DNA from: Pseudomonadota bacterium | GTDB taxonomy: Bacteria > Pseudomonadota > Gammaproteobacteria > Burkholderiales > Rhodocyclaceae | Length of the DNA: 64,000 nt | Assembly (NCBI GenBank): GCA_008501585.1 | Contig: QQUN01000052.1 | Location: forward strand, 1 to 64,000 | Reading direction: 5' to 3' | Shown: in pieces, positions 1 to 8,583 of the stretch | How positions within the stretch are numbered: position 1 is the first letter of the stretch | Layout: every line of letters starts with the position of its first letter | Program-made: the position numbers and the translations under genes | Notes under the pieces: model-generated | Databases searched by the model: none | The model's input: only the letters and a program-made list of their open reading frames with translations | What the model was told of the DNA's origin: nothing

Positions 1-1545
1 GGGCAGGGGGAGCAGCGGGGCGGGCACGGCGGCGCGGGGCAGCGGGGCGTCGGCCAGGGCGTCGCTATGGCCGGCGAGGGTGTCGGCAACGAGGCGGTCG
101 AGGTGGGCGCGCAGTGGGCCGAGGTCGTCGGTGAGCAGGATGCGGATGCTGTCGGGCGTGAGCTCGATGCGTCGCAGTGCTGCGCCGTCTGGCGTGCGCG
201 GGGCAGGGCCGGCGGGGTGGAAACGGCCGTCGGCACCGCGCAGGAAGGGGGGCACGGCGCGGGCCGGGCGGGCGCCGAGCACGAGGCGATCGACCCTGAG
301 CCGGTCGGCGCTGTGCCGGGCGCTGAGGGCCAGGCCGCTGGCGTGCTGGCAGTCGAGGTCTTCGCGGGCGGGGCGCAGGCGCCGGGTGCACTCGAGGGTG
401 AGCGATTCGGCGCGCATGCCGGCCGCGCCGCGCAGGGCGTGGTCGAGCGCGGTGATGTCGACGTCGGCGATGAACTGGCCGAGCGCATGGATGACATTGG
501 GCAAGGTGGCCGCGTCGTCGGCATGCCAGTGGCCCAGCGGCGCGCGCAGGGCCAGCGGGTCGAAGCGTTCGGCCACGTCGGCGATGCGGCGCAATTCGGC
601 GGGGTCGGTGGGCAGCGCCTGCCAGGGCAGGGTGGCGGCGAAGGGCTGGCGGTTGGGGATGTCGGGGTTGGGCACGGGCAGGCCGTCGGGCCAGTGCTGG
701 GCCCAGTGCGCGGCGAGCGGGGCGAGGGCGGGGTCGTCGGCAAGGCGGCCGCCGCTGCGGCTGCCGAGCCGGTCGAGCAGGGTGCGCCACAGCAGCCGGG
801 CGCGGCAGCGCACGGCGGCGGCGCGGTCGGCGCTGGCGCAGCCGTGTTGCCAGACGGTTTGGGCGAGCGACAGCCGGTTGGCGCGGTCGGTGGCGTCGTC
901 GATGGCGTTGGCCACGTCGACGCCGTGGCGCCAGTTCAGGCCGTAGAAGTCGCGCCCGGCGGCGGCCAGCAGGCGGGCGACGGTCGGGCTGCCGCTGGTC
1001 TCGTCCCAGGTCTGGCGGGAGAAGATGGGGGCGTCGTTCTGGTGGCAGGCCAGGCACAGGCCGCGGTTGGCGGCGCGCAGGCGGGGGGTGGCGCCGTCGC
1101 GGTAGTCGTCCACGATCTCGAAGTCGAAGCGGCCGGCGCTGTCGTTGTAGCTGATGACTTCGAGCACGCCGGCGGCCTCGTGGTAGCCGAGGTAGAGCCG
1201 GTCGCGCAGCAGGGGGCGGTCGGTGCGCGGGGGTTCGCCGGTGACGGCAACCACCACACGTGGGGCTTCGAAGTAGTGCGCAGCGCCGGCGGTGTGGCGT
1301 TGCAGCGAGCGGCCGAGCGGGATGAGCACCAGCGGCAGGCCGTCGCCGGGCTCGCCGTCGGCGGCGATCTGTCCGCGCAACTGGGCGACCAGCGCCTCGA
1401 TGGGGTAGGTGACGCGCGCGACATGCTGGCCGGGGGGGGTCATCAGCTGTGCAAACAGCGAGGCGCCCTCCGCCCGGCCGCCGGCGGGCAGCAGCCACAG
1501 CCCGCACAGCAGCGGCAGGCCGAGCGTTCGCCATGCGCTGCGCAT
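1..1545 (-). CDS. exported cytochrome-like protein with one CxxCH site, cut by window edge
   Basis: The reading frame is open from an ATG to the first base of the window, so the C-terminus is missing; 515 codons are visible. The N-terminus is a typical signal peptide (MRSAWRTLGLPLLCGLWLLP), which predicts export to the periplasm. A single c-type haem motif, CLACH, lies at residues 164-168. No other domain is recognised. It is the third gene of a leftward operon, starting 10 bases after the stop of the lipoprotein gene, behind a large dihaem cytochrome gene. A role in an extracytoplasmic oxidation or electron-transfer system is inferred from haem motifs and neighbours. A long open frame on the opposite strand is a GC-rich shadow. 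Confidence 0.75.
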   Translation of the reverse strand, partial: MRSAWRTLGLPLLCGLWLLPAGGRAEGASLFAQLMTPPGQHVARVTYPIEALVAQLRGQIAADGEPGDGLPLVLIPLGRSLQRHTAGAAHYFEAPRVVVAVTGEPPRTDRPLLRDRLYLGYHEAAGVLEVISYNDSAGRFDFEIVDDYRDGATPRLRAANRGLCLACHQNDAPIFSRQTWDETSGSPTVARLLAAAGRDFYGLNWRHGVDVANAIDDATDRANRLSLAQTVWQHGCASADRAAAVRCRARLLWRTLLDRLGSRSGGRLADDPALAPLAAHWAQHWPDGLPVPNPDIPNRQPFAATLPWQALPTDPAELRRIADVAERFDPLALRAPLGHWHADDAATLPNVIHALGQFIADVDITALDHALRGAAGMRAESLTLECTRRLRPAREDLDCQHASGLALSARHSADRLRVDRLVLGARPARAVPPFLRGADGRFHPAGPAPRTPDGAALRRIELTPDSIRILLTDDLGPLRAHLDRLVADTLAGHSDALADAPLPRAAVPAPLLPLP

Positions 1546-1555
1546 GGGCGCGGCC

Positions 1556-2458
1556 TCATTGCGCCGCGGCGACGAGTTGCCGGTGCTGGGTGCCGGTCCA
1601 GCAGTCTTCCGCCGTCTTGCCGGTGGCCAGGTAGTCGGCCTTGCCGGCCTCGTCGACAGCCTTGTTGTAGAGCACGAAGTTCACCACGAAGGCGCGGTCG
1701 ATGTAGGCGCGGCCCAGGTACAGGCCGGGGCGGATCATGCGGATCTCGTCGCGGATGGCGAAGCCGTCGCGCCCGGCCATCATGTCGGGCATGCGGCGGT
1801 AGCCGGGCAGCTGGTCGGTGAAGGCGTAGTCGATGATGATCGACTCGCGCCGCCCGTCGAGCAGGCTCTGGCCGCAGTAGAGCTGGGCCGGAAACAGCAG
1901 CCACTGGTCCTTGCCGTTGACGGTGATCTCCTGCAGCGGGTTGGCGTCGCTCTCTTCGATCAGGCCGACGGCCTTGAGGGTCTTGAGGTCCTCGATGCGG
2001 TTACGCAGCAGGCGTTCGTCGCGGTAGAAAACCTTGCCCTTCCAGAGGAGCTCGCCCATCAGGTCGAGCTTTTTGCCGGCCACGTTCACCAGCAAGCCCT
2101 TGAGCCCGCCGCCGGCAATCTCCGACAGGCGCAGCTTGCCGCTGCCCCCTTTGGGGAAGAACAGGTCGCCCTCGTAGGGGCCCTCGGGGATGGGCCCGGC
2201 GGACAGGCGGGCGTAGATCTGGTCGACCTGTTCCTGCTCGAGCAGGGCGAGGTTCTTGGGCGTGATCTTGTACAGCTCCTCGACCGAGAGCGGGTGTTGC
2301 GCTTCGAGTTCGGCAAAGTCGGGCTTGGCGTCGTGGGCCTCGCCGTAGGGCGCGAAAGTGATGGCCGGCGGGGTCTTGTCCTCCTTGGCGCCGCAGGCGG
2401 CGAGCAGGGCGGCCACGGCCACGGTGGCGAGCAGGCGGAGCGGGCGATGCGATGTCAT
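1556..2458 (-). CDS. putative lipoprotein, family not recognised
   Basis: A 300-residue protein with a lipoprotein signal peptide; the lipobox LLAAC places the lipidated Cys at residue 22. This predicts anchoring in the cell envelope. No haem motif or known domain is visible in the mature part, which is mixed hydrophilic with many charged residues. The gene begins 15 bases after the large dihaem cytochrome and is followed at 10 bases by another cytochrome-like gene, so the three are very probably co-transcribed. An accessory or substrate-binding role for the cytochromes is only inference from this position. Confidence 0.75.
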   Translation of the reverse strand: MTSHRPLRLLATVAVAALLAACGAKEDKTPPAITFAPYGEAHDAKPDFAELEAQHPLSVEELYKITPKNLALLEQEQVDQIYARLSAGPIPEGPYEGDLFFPKGGSGKLRLSEIAGGGLKGLLVNVAGKKLDLMGELLWKGKVFYRDERLLRNRIEDLKTLKAVGLIEESDANPLQEITVNGKDQWLLFPAQLYCGQSLLDGRRESIIIDYAFTDQLPGYRRMPDMMAGRDGFAIRDEIRMIRPGLYLGRAYIDRAFVVNFVLYNKAVDEAGKADYLATGKTAEDCWTGTQHRQLVAAAQ

Positions 2459-2473
2459 GGCGGTCGTCCTCGC

Positions 2474-4993
2474 TTACAGGGTGGCCAGGAAGGCGGTGAG
2501 GGCTTTCTTGTCAGCCTCGGAGAGGTCTTCACCGAAGCGGTGGCCGGCGTTCTCGATCTCGGCAAAGCAGGAGGAGTAGATCTGCTTGACCAGGTAGGGC
2601 CGCTTCTTGAGTGCTTCGACCAGGCCGTTGGGCTGGCTCGTCACCTCCTCGGTGATTCCCTTGAGGTCGGCCAGGATGCGCTTGCCGGCGTCGGCGCCCC
2701 ATTGCTCGACCAGCCGTGCCTCGACCGCCTTGGGCTTGAACTTGGCCTGCACCAGGTCGACCACGAAAGCCTTGTGCTGGAAGTTGCCCACCGTGCCGGC
2801 GTTGACGCCGCGCCCATCGATGACGGCCGGGATGGTCAGCGCGAAGCCGACCAGCTTTTCCTTCTCGGTGCCGTCCCACAGCCGCGGGCCGACGCGCAGC
2901 GTGACGTCCTCGTTGAGCAGGGTCACCTTGGGAATGCGCGTGTCCGGATTGAGCAGCGCGTCCATGCTGGCCTTGTAGAGCGCGAAGCGGCCCTCGATGC
3001 TGGGGTCATACTCCCAGCAGGCCGGTTGCTGGTCGGGCGGCAGCAGGGACAGCGTGTTGCCGTCCACATAGCGCGGGCGCATGGCGTAGAAGGCGTTGGC
3101 CTTGTTGGCCGGTTTGCCGCACAGCTCGGGGCCGAGCGCGTTGTTGTGCAGGAAGGGGGCGTGCGCCCACAGATTGAGCAGCGAGATGTTGCGGTAGTAG
3201 CTGCGCCCGCCATCGGCCGGCTCCTGCAGATTGGGGTCGGGCGGCTGGGCGCGCAGGGTTTCGGAGCCGTACTCCTGCCAGATCTTGCCGGCCATGTGGT
3301 TGGAGTGCAGGGCGCGGCAGCGGAAGGTGCCGACCTCGGAGACCAGCGTGGGCGCATCATTGCCCAGCCAGTCGGCACGCAGACCGCTCTTGGCGTCGAC
3401 CTTGTGGAAATCGAGCGCGTCGAACTGCCCGGCGGCCGCTTCGGGCTGGCTGGAGTGGCAGCGTGCGCAGGTGGTGGCAAACACCTGTTGCCCGCGGGCC
3501 ACGGCGCCATCGCCGAATTCCTTCTCCAGATCGGCGATCAGGTCCTGCGTGGCGTAGGTGGCGTTGGCGTCGGCCTGGCGCAGGGCGGTCTCGCGCGCCT
3601 CGCGCAGGTCGGTGTTGCGCGCCTCGGCCGAGAGGAAGAAATCGAGGATGTTCACCAGCCGGTCCTCGATGGCGCGGAAGTTGGGGCAGTCACGCCGGCA
3701 CTGGCCGATGTTGAAGGGCGTCTGGCCAAAGCCGCGCTGCTGCGGGTCGGCCACGCGCAGGTCGGTGAGGTGATTGACCCAGCATTGCTCGGAGCAGGAG
3801 CCGATGTTGAAGTACACCCGCTGGATCGCTTCGAGCGCACCGATGGAGTCCTCGCCGCCCTTGAGGATGTGATGCACCGTCTCGGCCTTGAGCGACTTCT
3901 CCCAGCACTTGCCCTCGCGCCCCGGCTCGCACCAGCAAGCGGCCTGCGCCTTGCCCTCGCAGCTGTTCGTCTTGCGCCACTTGAGGACTTGCTCGTCGGC
4001 AAACACCGGCCGCTGCGGGATGTTGATCAGCGCGTTGATGGTGCCCGGGTTGTTCACCTGGTCGTTGGGGATGGCCGAGGTGTCGCTGGTGCCCGGGCGG
4101 GCGTGGGCAAACATCTGCCACTCCAGCGTGTTGGTCGACATGCCCGAGACCATGATCTCGGAGATACGGGTGTACTGGTTGCCGACCAGGCCCTTGATGT
4201 TCTCCCACTTCGGGTTGGCCGGGTCGGCCGGCGGGTTGAGCGGGTCGAAGGCGATGTGGCAGGACCCACAGGCGGTGCCGATCAGGAAGGGCGGCTCCAC
4301 CGCACCGTCGAGCAGGCGGCTCTTGGCCGGCTCGTCCGAGCCGCCGGCGGCCGGGATCTTGCCGTTGTAGCCCGTCCAGCTGCCGGCGCGGCCGTTGAGC
4401 TTGACCCACTTGTCGAGGTTGAAGCGCGGGTTGGGAAACTTGCGGATGCCGAGCATGCCGGTGGAGGTGCCGAACTTGAGGTCACAGGCGCTCTGGCGCT
4501 GGTCCTTGGGGCCGTGCACATCGCCCTCGGCCAGCGGCGCGTCATGAAAGTCGCAGGCCGGGTCGGTGTAGCCCGGCTTGCCCACGTACTTGAGCAGCTC
4601 CTCGTCGCCGGGGCACCAGTCGAGGCCGTAGGTCTCGTCCAGCGATTTGGCCGGGCAGTTGGCATCGCCCGGCGTACAGCAACTCGGGTCATTGATGCCG
4701 CCCCAGGCGCGGAAGCGGTCGCCGCGCTCATCGGAGCGCAGCACGCGGAACCAGTCGATCAACACCCCCACACGCTGCTGGAACACATAGGTGTGGAAGC
4801 GGTCGTTGCCCGCCGTGGCCTTGAACCAGATCAGCCGGCCGGCGCACTCGGAGGCGTTGAGCCCCTCGCGCGCACAGGAATCGAAGTAGGGCACGTCCTG
4901 CGCATGTACCGTCGGCGCCGCCTGGGCCTGCCGCTGCACGGGCGCGATGAAGGTGGCGGACAGGGCGATGACAAGCAGAAGCAGACGGACCAT
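2474..4993 (-). CDS. large exported dihaem c-type cytochrome (RoxA/peroxidase-like)
   Basis: An 839-residue exported protein. The start was chosen at MVRLLLLVIALS because GGAGG precedes it by six bases and it opens a clean signal peptide; a longer upstream frame exists but looks untranslated. Two haem c motifs are visible: CGSCH at 242-246 and CARCH at 509-513. After the second haem the segment NISLLNLWAHAPFLHNNALG resembles the conserved region seen in dihaem cytochrome c peroxidases and RoxA-type rubber oxygenases. It is longer than either family and carries many additional cysteines (for example CSEQCW and CRRDC), suggesting disulfides. First gene of a leftward operon. Substrate unknown; the family link is by motif only. 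Confidence 0.75.
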   Translation of the reverse strand: MVRLLLLVIALSATFIAPVQRQAQAAPTVHAQDVPYFDSCAREGLNASECAGRLIWFKATAGNDRFHTYVFQQRVGVLIDWFRVLRSDERGDRFRAWGGINDPSCCTPGDANCPAKSLDETYGLDWCPGDEELLKYVGKPGYTDPACDFHDAPLAEGDVHGPKDQRQSACDLKFGTSTGMLGIRKFPNPRFNLDKWVKLNGRAGSWTGYNGKIPAAGGSDEPAKSRLLDGAVEPPFLIGTACGSCHIAFDPLNPPADPANPKWENIKGLVGNQYTRISEIMVSGMSTNTLEWQMFAHARPGTSDTSAIPNDQVNNPGTINALINIPQRPVFADEQVLKWRKTNSCEGKAQAACWCEPGREGKCWEKSLKAETVHHILKGGEDSIGALEAIQRVYFNIGSCSEQCWVNHLTDLRVADPQQRGFGQTPFNIGQCRRDCPNFRAIEDRLVNILDFFLSAEARNTDLREARETALRQADANATYATQDLIADLEKEFGDGAVARGQQVFATTCARCHSSQPEAAAGQFDALDFHKVDAKSGLRADWLGNDAPTLVSEVGTFRCRALHSNHMAGKIWQEYGSETLRAQPPDPNLQEPADGGRSYYRNISLLNLWAHAPFLHNNALGPELCGKPANKANAFYAMRPRYVDGNTLSLLPPDQQPACWEYDPSIEGRFALYKASMDALLNPDTRIPKVTLLNEDVTLRVGPRLWDGTEKEKLVGFALTIPAVIDGRGVNAGTVGNFQHKAFVVDLVQAKFKPKAVEARLVEQWGADAGKRILADLKGITEEVTSQPNGLVEALKKRPYLVKQIYSSCFAEIENAGHRFGEDLSEADKKALTAFLATL

Positions 4994-5293
4994 GTCGGGC
5001 CTCCGTGATACGGGGTGACGACCGGCCCATGACCGCACGCGCGGCCACACGTGTTGCCGCGAAACCCCCGAAAACGTTCGGGGTGAAGGGGCTCTGATCG
5101 GGAGATGGCGCCGCCTTCCAGCACGGTCGTGCGCCATCGTCATATTTTTGCTGTTCTGTTTACCGGTGTAGCACCCCAGCCTTCGATTGCAAGACGGGCG
5201 TGATGTCGGTGGCCCGCCCGTGGCATGACCACGGCTTGGACGCGCACGACCGTGCCACCGTATGATGCAGCGAGCCCCGTCACCGGAAAACCC

Positions 5294-5740
5294 ATGGCCC
5301 GATTTGTCCGCCTCTGCCTTGCCCTCACCCTGTGCGCCGCCCTCGCCGCGTGCGAAAAAACCTCGCCGGAACAAGCGATTGGCGAGGCCATTGTGCGCAT
5401 CGAGCAAGGCCTCGCCGCGCACCAGAATGCTGCCGTGCGGGCCGAACTGGCCGATGCCTTTCGCGGCGGACCGGCCGCTGATCCCGCCCGGCTCGACAAG
5501 GCCGGCGTGCAGCGACTGCTGGCGGGCTACTTTTTACGTTACAAAAATATCGGCGTGGTGGTGACCGGGGTGAGCATCGAACCGCTGTCGCACACCCCGG
5601 ATCAGGCCTGGTCGAGCGCCTCGGTGGTCCTCACCGGTGCCGACGGGCTGATTCCCGAGGCGGGCCGGATCTACCAGGTGCGCGGCCTGTGGCTGCGCGA
5701 GGGGGGCGCTTGGCGGCTGCGGGAATTGCAGTGGGAGTGA
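5294..5740 (+). CDS. small lipoprotein, function unknown
   Basis: A 148-residue protein with a lipoprotein signal peptide; the lipobox is LAAC within the first 20 residues. The ATG was preferred over an upstream in-frame start because it opens directly onto the signal peptide. The mature part begins with a charged helical segment and ends in a compact region rich in aromatic residues and Arg (GLWLREGGAWRLRELQ), suggestive of an NTF2-like fold, but no family is firmly recognised. It diverges from the cytochrome operon across about 300 bases in which no clear site was found, and it converges on a short-chain dehydrogenase gene. Confidence 0.7.
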   Translation: MARFVRLCLALTLCAALAACEKTSPEQAIGEAIVRIEQGLAAHQNAAVRAELADAFRGGPAADPARLDKAGVQRLLAGYFLRYKNIGVVVTGVSIEPLSHTPDQAWSSASVVLTGADGLIPEAGRIYQVRGLWLREGGAWRLRELQWE

Positions 5741-5757
5741 GGGGCGAGCTTGCGCGA

Positions 5758-6516
5758 TCACAGCCCGCCGCCCATGTCGACATGGGCGCCGCAGACATAG
5801 GATGCCGCCTCCGAGAGCAGCCACACGATGGTCTCGGCCACTTCCGCCGGCTGGCCGCCGCGGCGCATCGGCAGTTGCGGCGCGATGCGCGCAACCCGAC
5901 CCGGCTCACCGCCGCTGGCGTGTATTGCGGTCTCGATGAAGGCCGGGCGCACCGCGTTGACGCGGATGCCCTCCGGCCCCACCTCCTTGGCCAGCCCGGT
6001 GGTCAGCGTGTCGATGGCGCCTTTCGAGGCGGCGTAGTCGACATACTCGCCGGCCGAACCCAGTCGCGCCGCCGCTGAGGACACATTGACGATCACGCCG
6101 CCGGCACCGCCGTGGCGGGTGGACATGCGGCGGATCGCCTCGCGGTAGCACAGGAAGCTGCCGATCACATTGCAGGCGAGCACCCGCTGCAGGCGCGCCG
6201 CGTCCATGTCGGCCACACGCATCTGCGTCTCCAGCACGGCGGCGTTGTTGACCAGGTGGGTGAGCGGGCCGAAGCGCTGATCGATGGCGGCGAACATTGC
6301 CACCACCGCGGCCTCGTCCGCCACATCGGCGGCGTGAATCATGGCCTCGCCGCCGCATGCCGCGACACGAGCCTGCACCGCTTCGGCGGCTGCGCGGTTG
6401 CGTTGGTAGTTGATGCAGATGCGGTAGCCGTCGATGGCGGCCCGTTCGACCACCGCGGCGCCAATGCCGCGGCTGCCGCCGGTGACCAGCAGAACCTTGT
6501 TGTTGGCGATGGCCAT
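5758..6516 (-). CDS. short-chain dehydrogenase/reductase (SDR)
   Basis: A 252-residue classical SDR predicted to reduce or oxidise a carbonyl or alcohol using NAD(P)H. The nucleotide-binding motif TGGSRGIG is near residue 12, NNAAV is central, and the catalytic pair is in YVDYAASKGA (YxxxK) with the upstream Ser in NVSSAAA. The C-terminus CGAHVDMGGGL is typical of 3-oxoacyl-ACP-reductase and glucose-dehydrogenase-like SDRs. It is the last gene of a leftward three-gene operon after a CmcJ/NvfI-like enzyme and a thioredoxin-fold isomerase, 24 bases from the former. The substrate cannot be read from the sequence. Confidence 0.85.
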   Translation of the reverse strand: MAIANNKVLLVTGGSRGIGAAVVERAAIDGYRICINYQRNRAAAEAVQARVAACGGEAMIHAADVADEAAVVAMFAAIDQRFGPLTHLVNNAAVLETQMRVADMDAARLQRVLACNVIGSFLCYREAIRRMSTRHGGAGGVIVNVSSAAARLGSAGEYVDYAASKGAIDTLTTGLAKEVGPEGIRVNAVRPAFIETAIHASGGEPGRVARIAPQLPMRRGGQPAEVAETIVWLLSEAASYVCGAHVDMGGGL

Positions 6517-6540
6517 TGGCTGTCTCCTGTGAACACTATC

Positions 6541-7350
6541 CTAGTAGACCAGCAGTACGCGCACCTCGATGCTGCGCCGTGGTGGTGTGCCCTCGGGGAT
6601 GTCTGGTTCGTCGAAGGCGGCGTGCGGGGTGAAGCGCGCCACGTCGGTGGCCGAGTCGTAGGACTTGAAGGCCAGCACCTCGTGGCGCCCCATGCGCGGG
6701 GCGTAGTACCAGCGGTGGGCCGGTGAATAGGTGTGCAGGTAGATCTCGCCGCTGCGCTGAGGGTAGTGGATGTCGGCGGCGACGCGTTCGGTGGCGCGCA
6801 CGCTGCGCGCATCGCACACTGCCAGCGGGGTGTCGCGCACCTCGCGCACCAGTGGCCGCCACAGGTTGACGATGGCGAAGCGGCCGGCGAATTCGCCGGC
6901 GTCCATGCCGCGGCACTGGAGTTCCAGCCGGCGCCGACCCGAGGCGTCGGTGTAGTCGTTGTGCACCCGGCCGACTGCCGCCGGGGCGCTGCCTTCGCGG
7001 CCGAAGCCGAGGGCCAGCCGGTCGGCCTCGCGCTCGCGCACCAGATGGTCGAAGACCATGGCCAGCCGGGCACCGGTCAGGGCGCGCGCCAGCATGGCGC
7101 ATTCGCGGTAGTAGGTGTCGGTGAGCTCGCGGGTGTCGAGGAAGTCTGCCATCTGGCTGTGGTGCTCGATCAGGCGGAAGCCTTCGACATCGAGCGAGGT
7201 GGCGCCGGCGCGGCGCAGATCGGCCACCGGGCAGCGTTGCTCGACATAGCGGCCGTTCTCGCGTGCCACGCCGGCTGGCGGCGGGTACAGATAGGCATAG
7301 GGTTTGTCGGCCATTGCGTGCAGATAGCTGAAATGGGCGTGGTCGGTCAT
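6541..7350 (-). CDS. CmcJ/NvfI family oxidoreductase-like protein
   Basis: A 269-residue protein resembling the CmcJ/NvfI (AsaB, GA4-desaturase-like) family, whose members include a cephamycin 7-methoxylation component and fungal tailoring enzymes with a 2-oxoglutarate/iron-dioxygenase-like fold. Supporting motifs are RVHNDYTD in the middle, where His and Asp could be metal ligands, NLWRPL, and WYYAPRMGRHEVLAFKSYDS in the C-terminal third. It sits between a thioredoxin-fold isomerase gene (15 bases upstream) and an SDR gene. The family link rests on these motifs. The substrate is unknown. Confidence 0.7.
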   Translation of the reverse strand: MTDHAHFSYLHAMADKPYAYLYPPPAGVARENGRYVEQRCPVADLRRAGATSLDVEGFRLIEHHSQMADFLDTRELTDTYYRECAMLARALTGARLAMVFDHLVREREADRLALGFGREGSAPAAVGRVHNDYTDASGRRRLELQCRGMDAGEFAGRFAIVNLWRPLVREVRDTPLAVCDARSVRATERVAADIHYPQRSGEIYLHTYSPAHRWYYAPRMGRHEVLAFKSYDSATDVARFTPHAAFDEPDIPEGTPPRRSIEVRVLLVY

Positions 7351-7365
7351 GGCGTGTCCTCCGGG

Positions 7366-7977
7366 TCAGGCCTGCGCGTGGCGCAGTGCGGTGTCGAGGC
7401 GGTCGGTGCCCCAGAACAGGGTGTCGCCGGCGAAAAAGCTGGGCGCGCCGAACACCCCGCGCGCGACGGCCTCGCCGGTGGCGGCGCGCAGGCGTGCGCG
7501 GATCGGCGGCGAGCTGGCGTCGGCCAGGATGGGGGCGGGGTCGAGGTCCAGATCGCGCAAGACCCGGGCCAGGCCGTCGGCCGTGGCGATGTCGACGTCC
7601 TCGCCGAAATGGGCGCGATACAGCGCCGTCACGAAGCGTTTGCCCCAGCCGGCATCCAGCCCGACCAGGGCCACGCCGGCCGACAGCACGCTGTTGCGCG
7701 GGAAGCTGCTCGGCCGTTGCAGCGGCAGCTGGCGCTCGGCGCACAGGCGGGCCAGGTCGCGCCACATGTAGTCGCCCTTGGCAGGGTAGAGATTGAACGG
7801 CGAGTCGGCCCGGCCCTGGCGGGCGAAGATCGGCCCGAGCAGGAAGGGGCGGTAGTCGACGCGGGCGCGCCCCTCGGCTTCCAGCCGGGCCACGTCGGCC
7901 GCCGCGATATACGAATAGGTGCTGGCCGGGTCGAACCAGAATTCGATGCACGGCAAGCGTGAGCGTTCGGATGTCAT
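7366..7977 (-). CDS. 2-hydroxychromene-2-carboxylate isomerase-like (DsbA/kappa-GST fold)
   Basis: A 203-residue thioredoxin-fold protein of the HCCA-isomerase/kappa glutathione transferase group, which usually acts in glutathione-dependent isomerisation of aromatic breakdown products. Seen: an N-terminal strand ending FWFDPASTYSYIA, in which the Ser-containing turn replaces a CxxC; an internal RPFLLGPIF; and GVFGAPSFFAGDTLFWGTDR near the end, all typical of the family. The start MTSERS was chosen because GGAG lies about eight bases upstream; longer in-frame starts lack this. First gene of the leftward operon with the CmcJ-like and SDR genes. Confidence 0.8.
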   Translation of the reverse strand: MTSERSRLPCIEFWFDPASTYSYIAAADVARLEAEGRARVDYRPFLLGPIFARQGRADSPFNLYPAKGDYMWRDLARLCAERQLPLQRPSSFPRNSVLSAGVALVGLDAGWGKRFVTALYRAHFGEDVDIATADGLARVLRDLDLDPAPILADASSPPIRARLRAATGEAVARGVFGAPSFFAGDTLFWGTDRLDTALRHAQA

Positions 7978-8159
7978 GGGGCCTGCTCCGTCAGTGTCGA
8001 TGACAGGCATGGTTGTGCCCCGTGGCGCGGCCTCAGGTGAGAACTGCTGCGTGCGCGTCCAGCAAAATTCAATGCTCAGCCGACAGGCATGTTTAGTCTG
8101 GGCTTGTCCCATCCCTCCCTTGGCGTTTCGCCTTCGGGTGCGTCAGCAACGGCCCGGAC

Positions 8160-8184
8160 CCGCCCCCACGGGGGCGGCCTTTTT
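8160..8184 (+). terminator. terminator-like hairpin in the leader of the DUF2917 gene
   Basis: The arms CCGCCCC and GGGGCGG pair around a four-base loop and are followed by a run of five T on the plus strand. No convincing gene ends just upstream on this strand, and the next ATG is only about 40 bases away. It could therefore be an attenuator in a long leader or the end of an unannotated short transcript. Confidence 0.45.
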
Positions 8185-8223
8185 CCGGCACAGGGGGGAG
8201 GACGTCTTGAGGAGTACACAACA

Positions 8224-8583
8224 ATGCATGCCAGAAACGATGTGCGATGGACGATCGAGCTGAACCCCGGCGCGGTGCTGCGCCTGCCGCCCGGGACGAC
8301 GGTCGGGTGCCGGGCGGGCAGCGTCTGGCTGACCGAGTATCGCCCCGGACGTGATGTGCTGCTGGCCGCGGGCGATGTCCACACGGCCGGCGGTGCCGGG
8401 CCGGTGGTGGTGACCGGGCGGGCCGCGGCCTGCCTGGTGGTTGGCGCGACCGACGATTCAGTCGGGCGGCGGCTCCTGCGGGCCCTGGGTGAGGCCTGTG
8501 TCCGCCTCGGCAACGGGCTGCGCCAGCGCGGCGAGCGCGTCGGCACAGGCCTGCACCACCGGCCGGGCCTGCCCGCGCGCTGA
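8224..8583 (+). CDS. DUF2917 domain protein
   Basis: A 119-residue protein. The N-terminal 80 residues match the DUF2917 pattern: an ELNPGAVLRLP start, then GSVWLTEYRPGRDVLLAAGD, a cupin-like arrangement of short strands. Function is unknown; members are small soluble proteins common in Beta- and Gammaproteobacteria. The ATG is preceded by GAGG about 12 bases upstream. The last 42 codons lie over the 3' end of the convergent LysR gene on the other strand, so the Arg-rich tail may be a run-on rather than a functional segment. Confidence 0.6.
   Translation: MHARNDVRWTIELNPGAVLRLPPGTTVGCRAGSVWLTEYRPGRDVLLAAGDVHTAGGAGPVVVTGRAAACLVVGATDDSVGRRLLRALGEACVRLGNGLRQRGERVGTGLHHRPGLPAR

Noticed and set aside
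1409-5008. A 1199-codon open frame on the plus strand
   Set aside because: It is opposite the lipoprotein and dihaem cytochrome genes, which have signal peptides, haem motifs and ribosome sites. Its own product is low in motif content and typical of GC-rich shadow frames.
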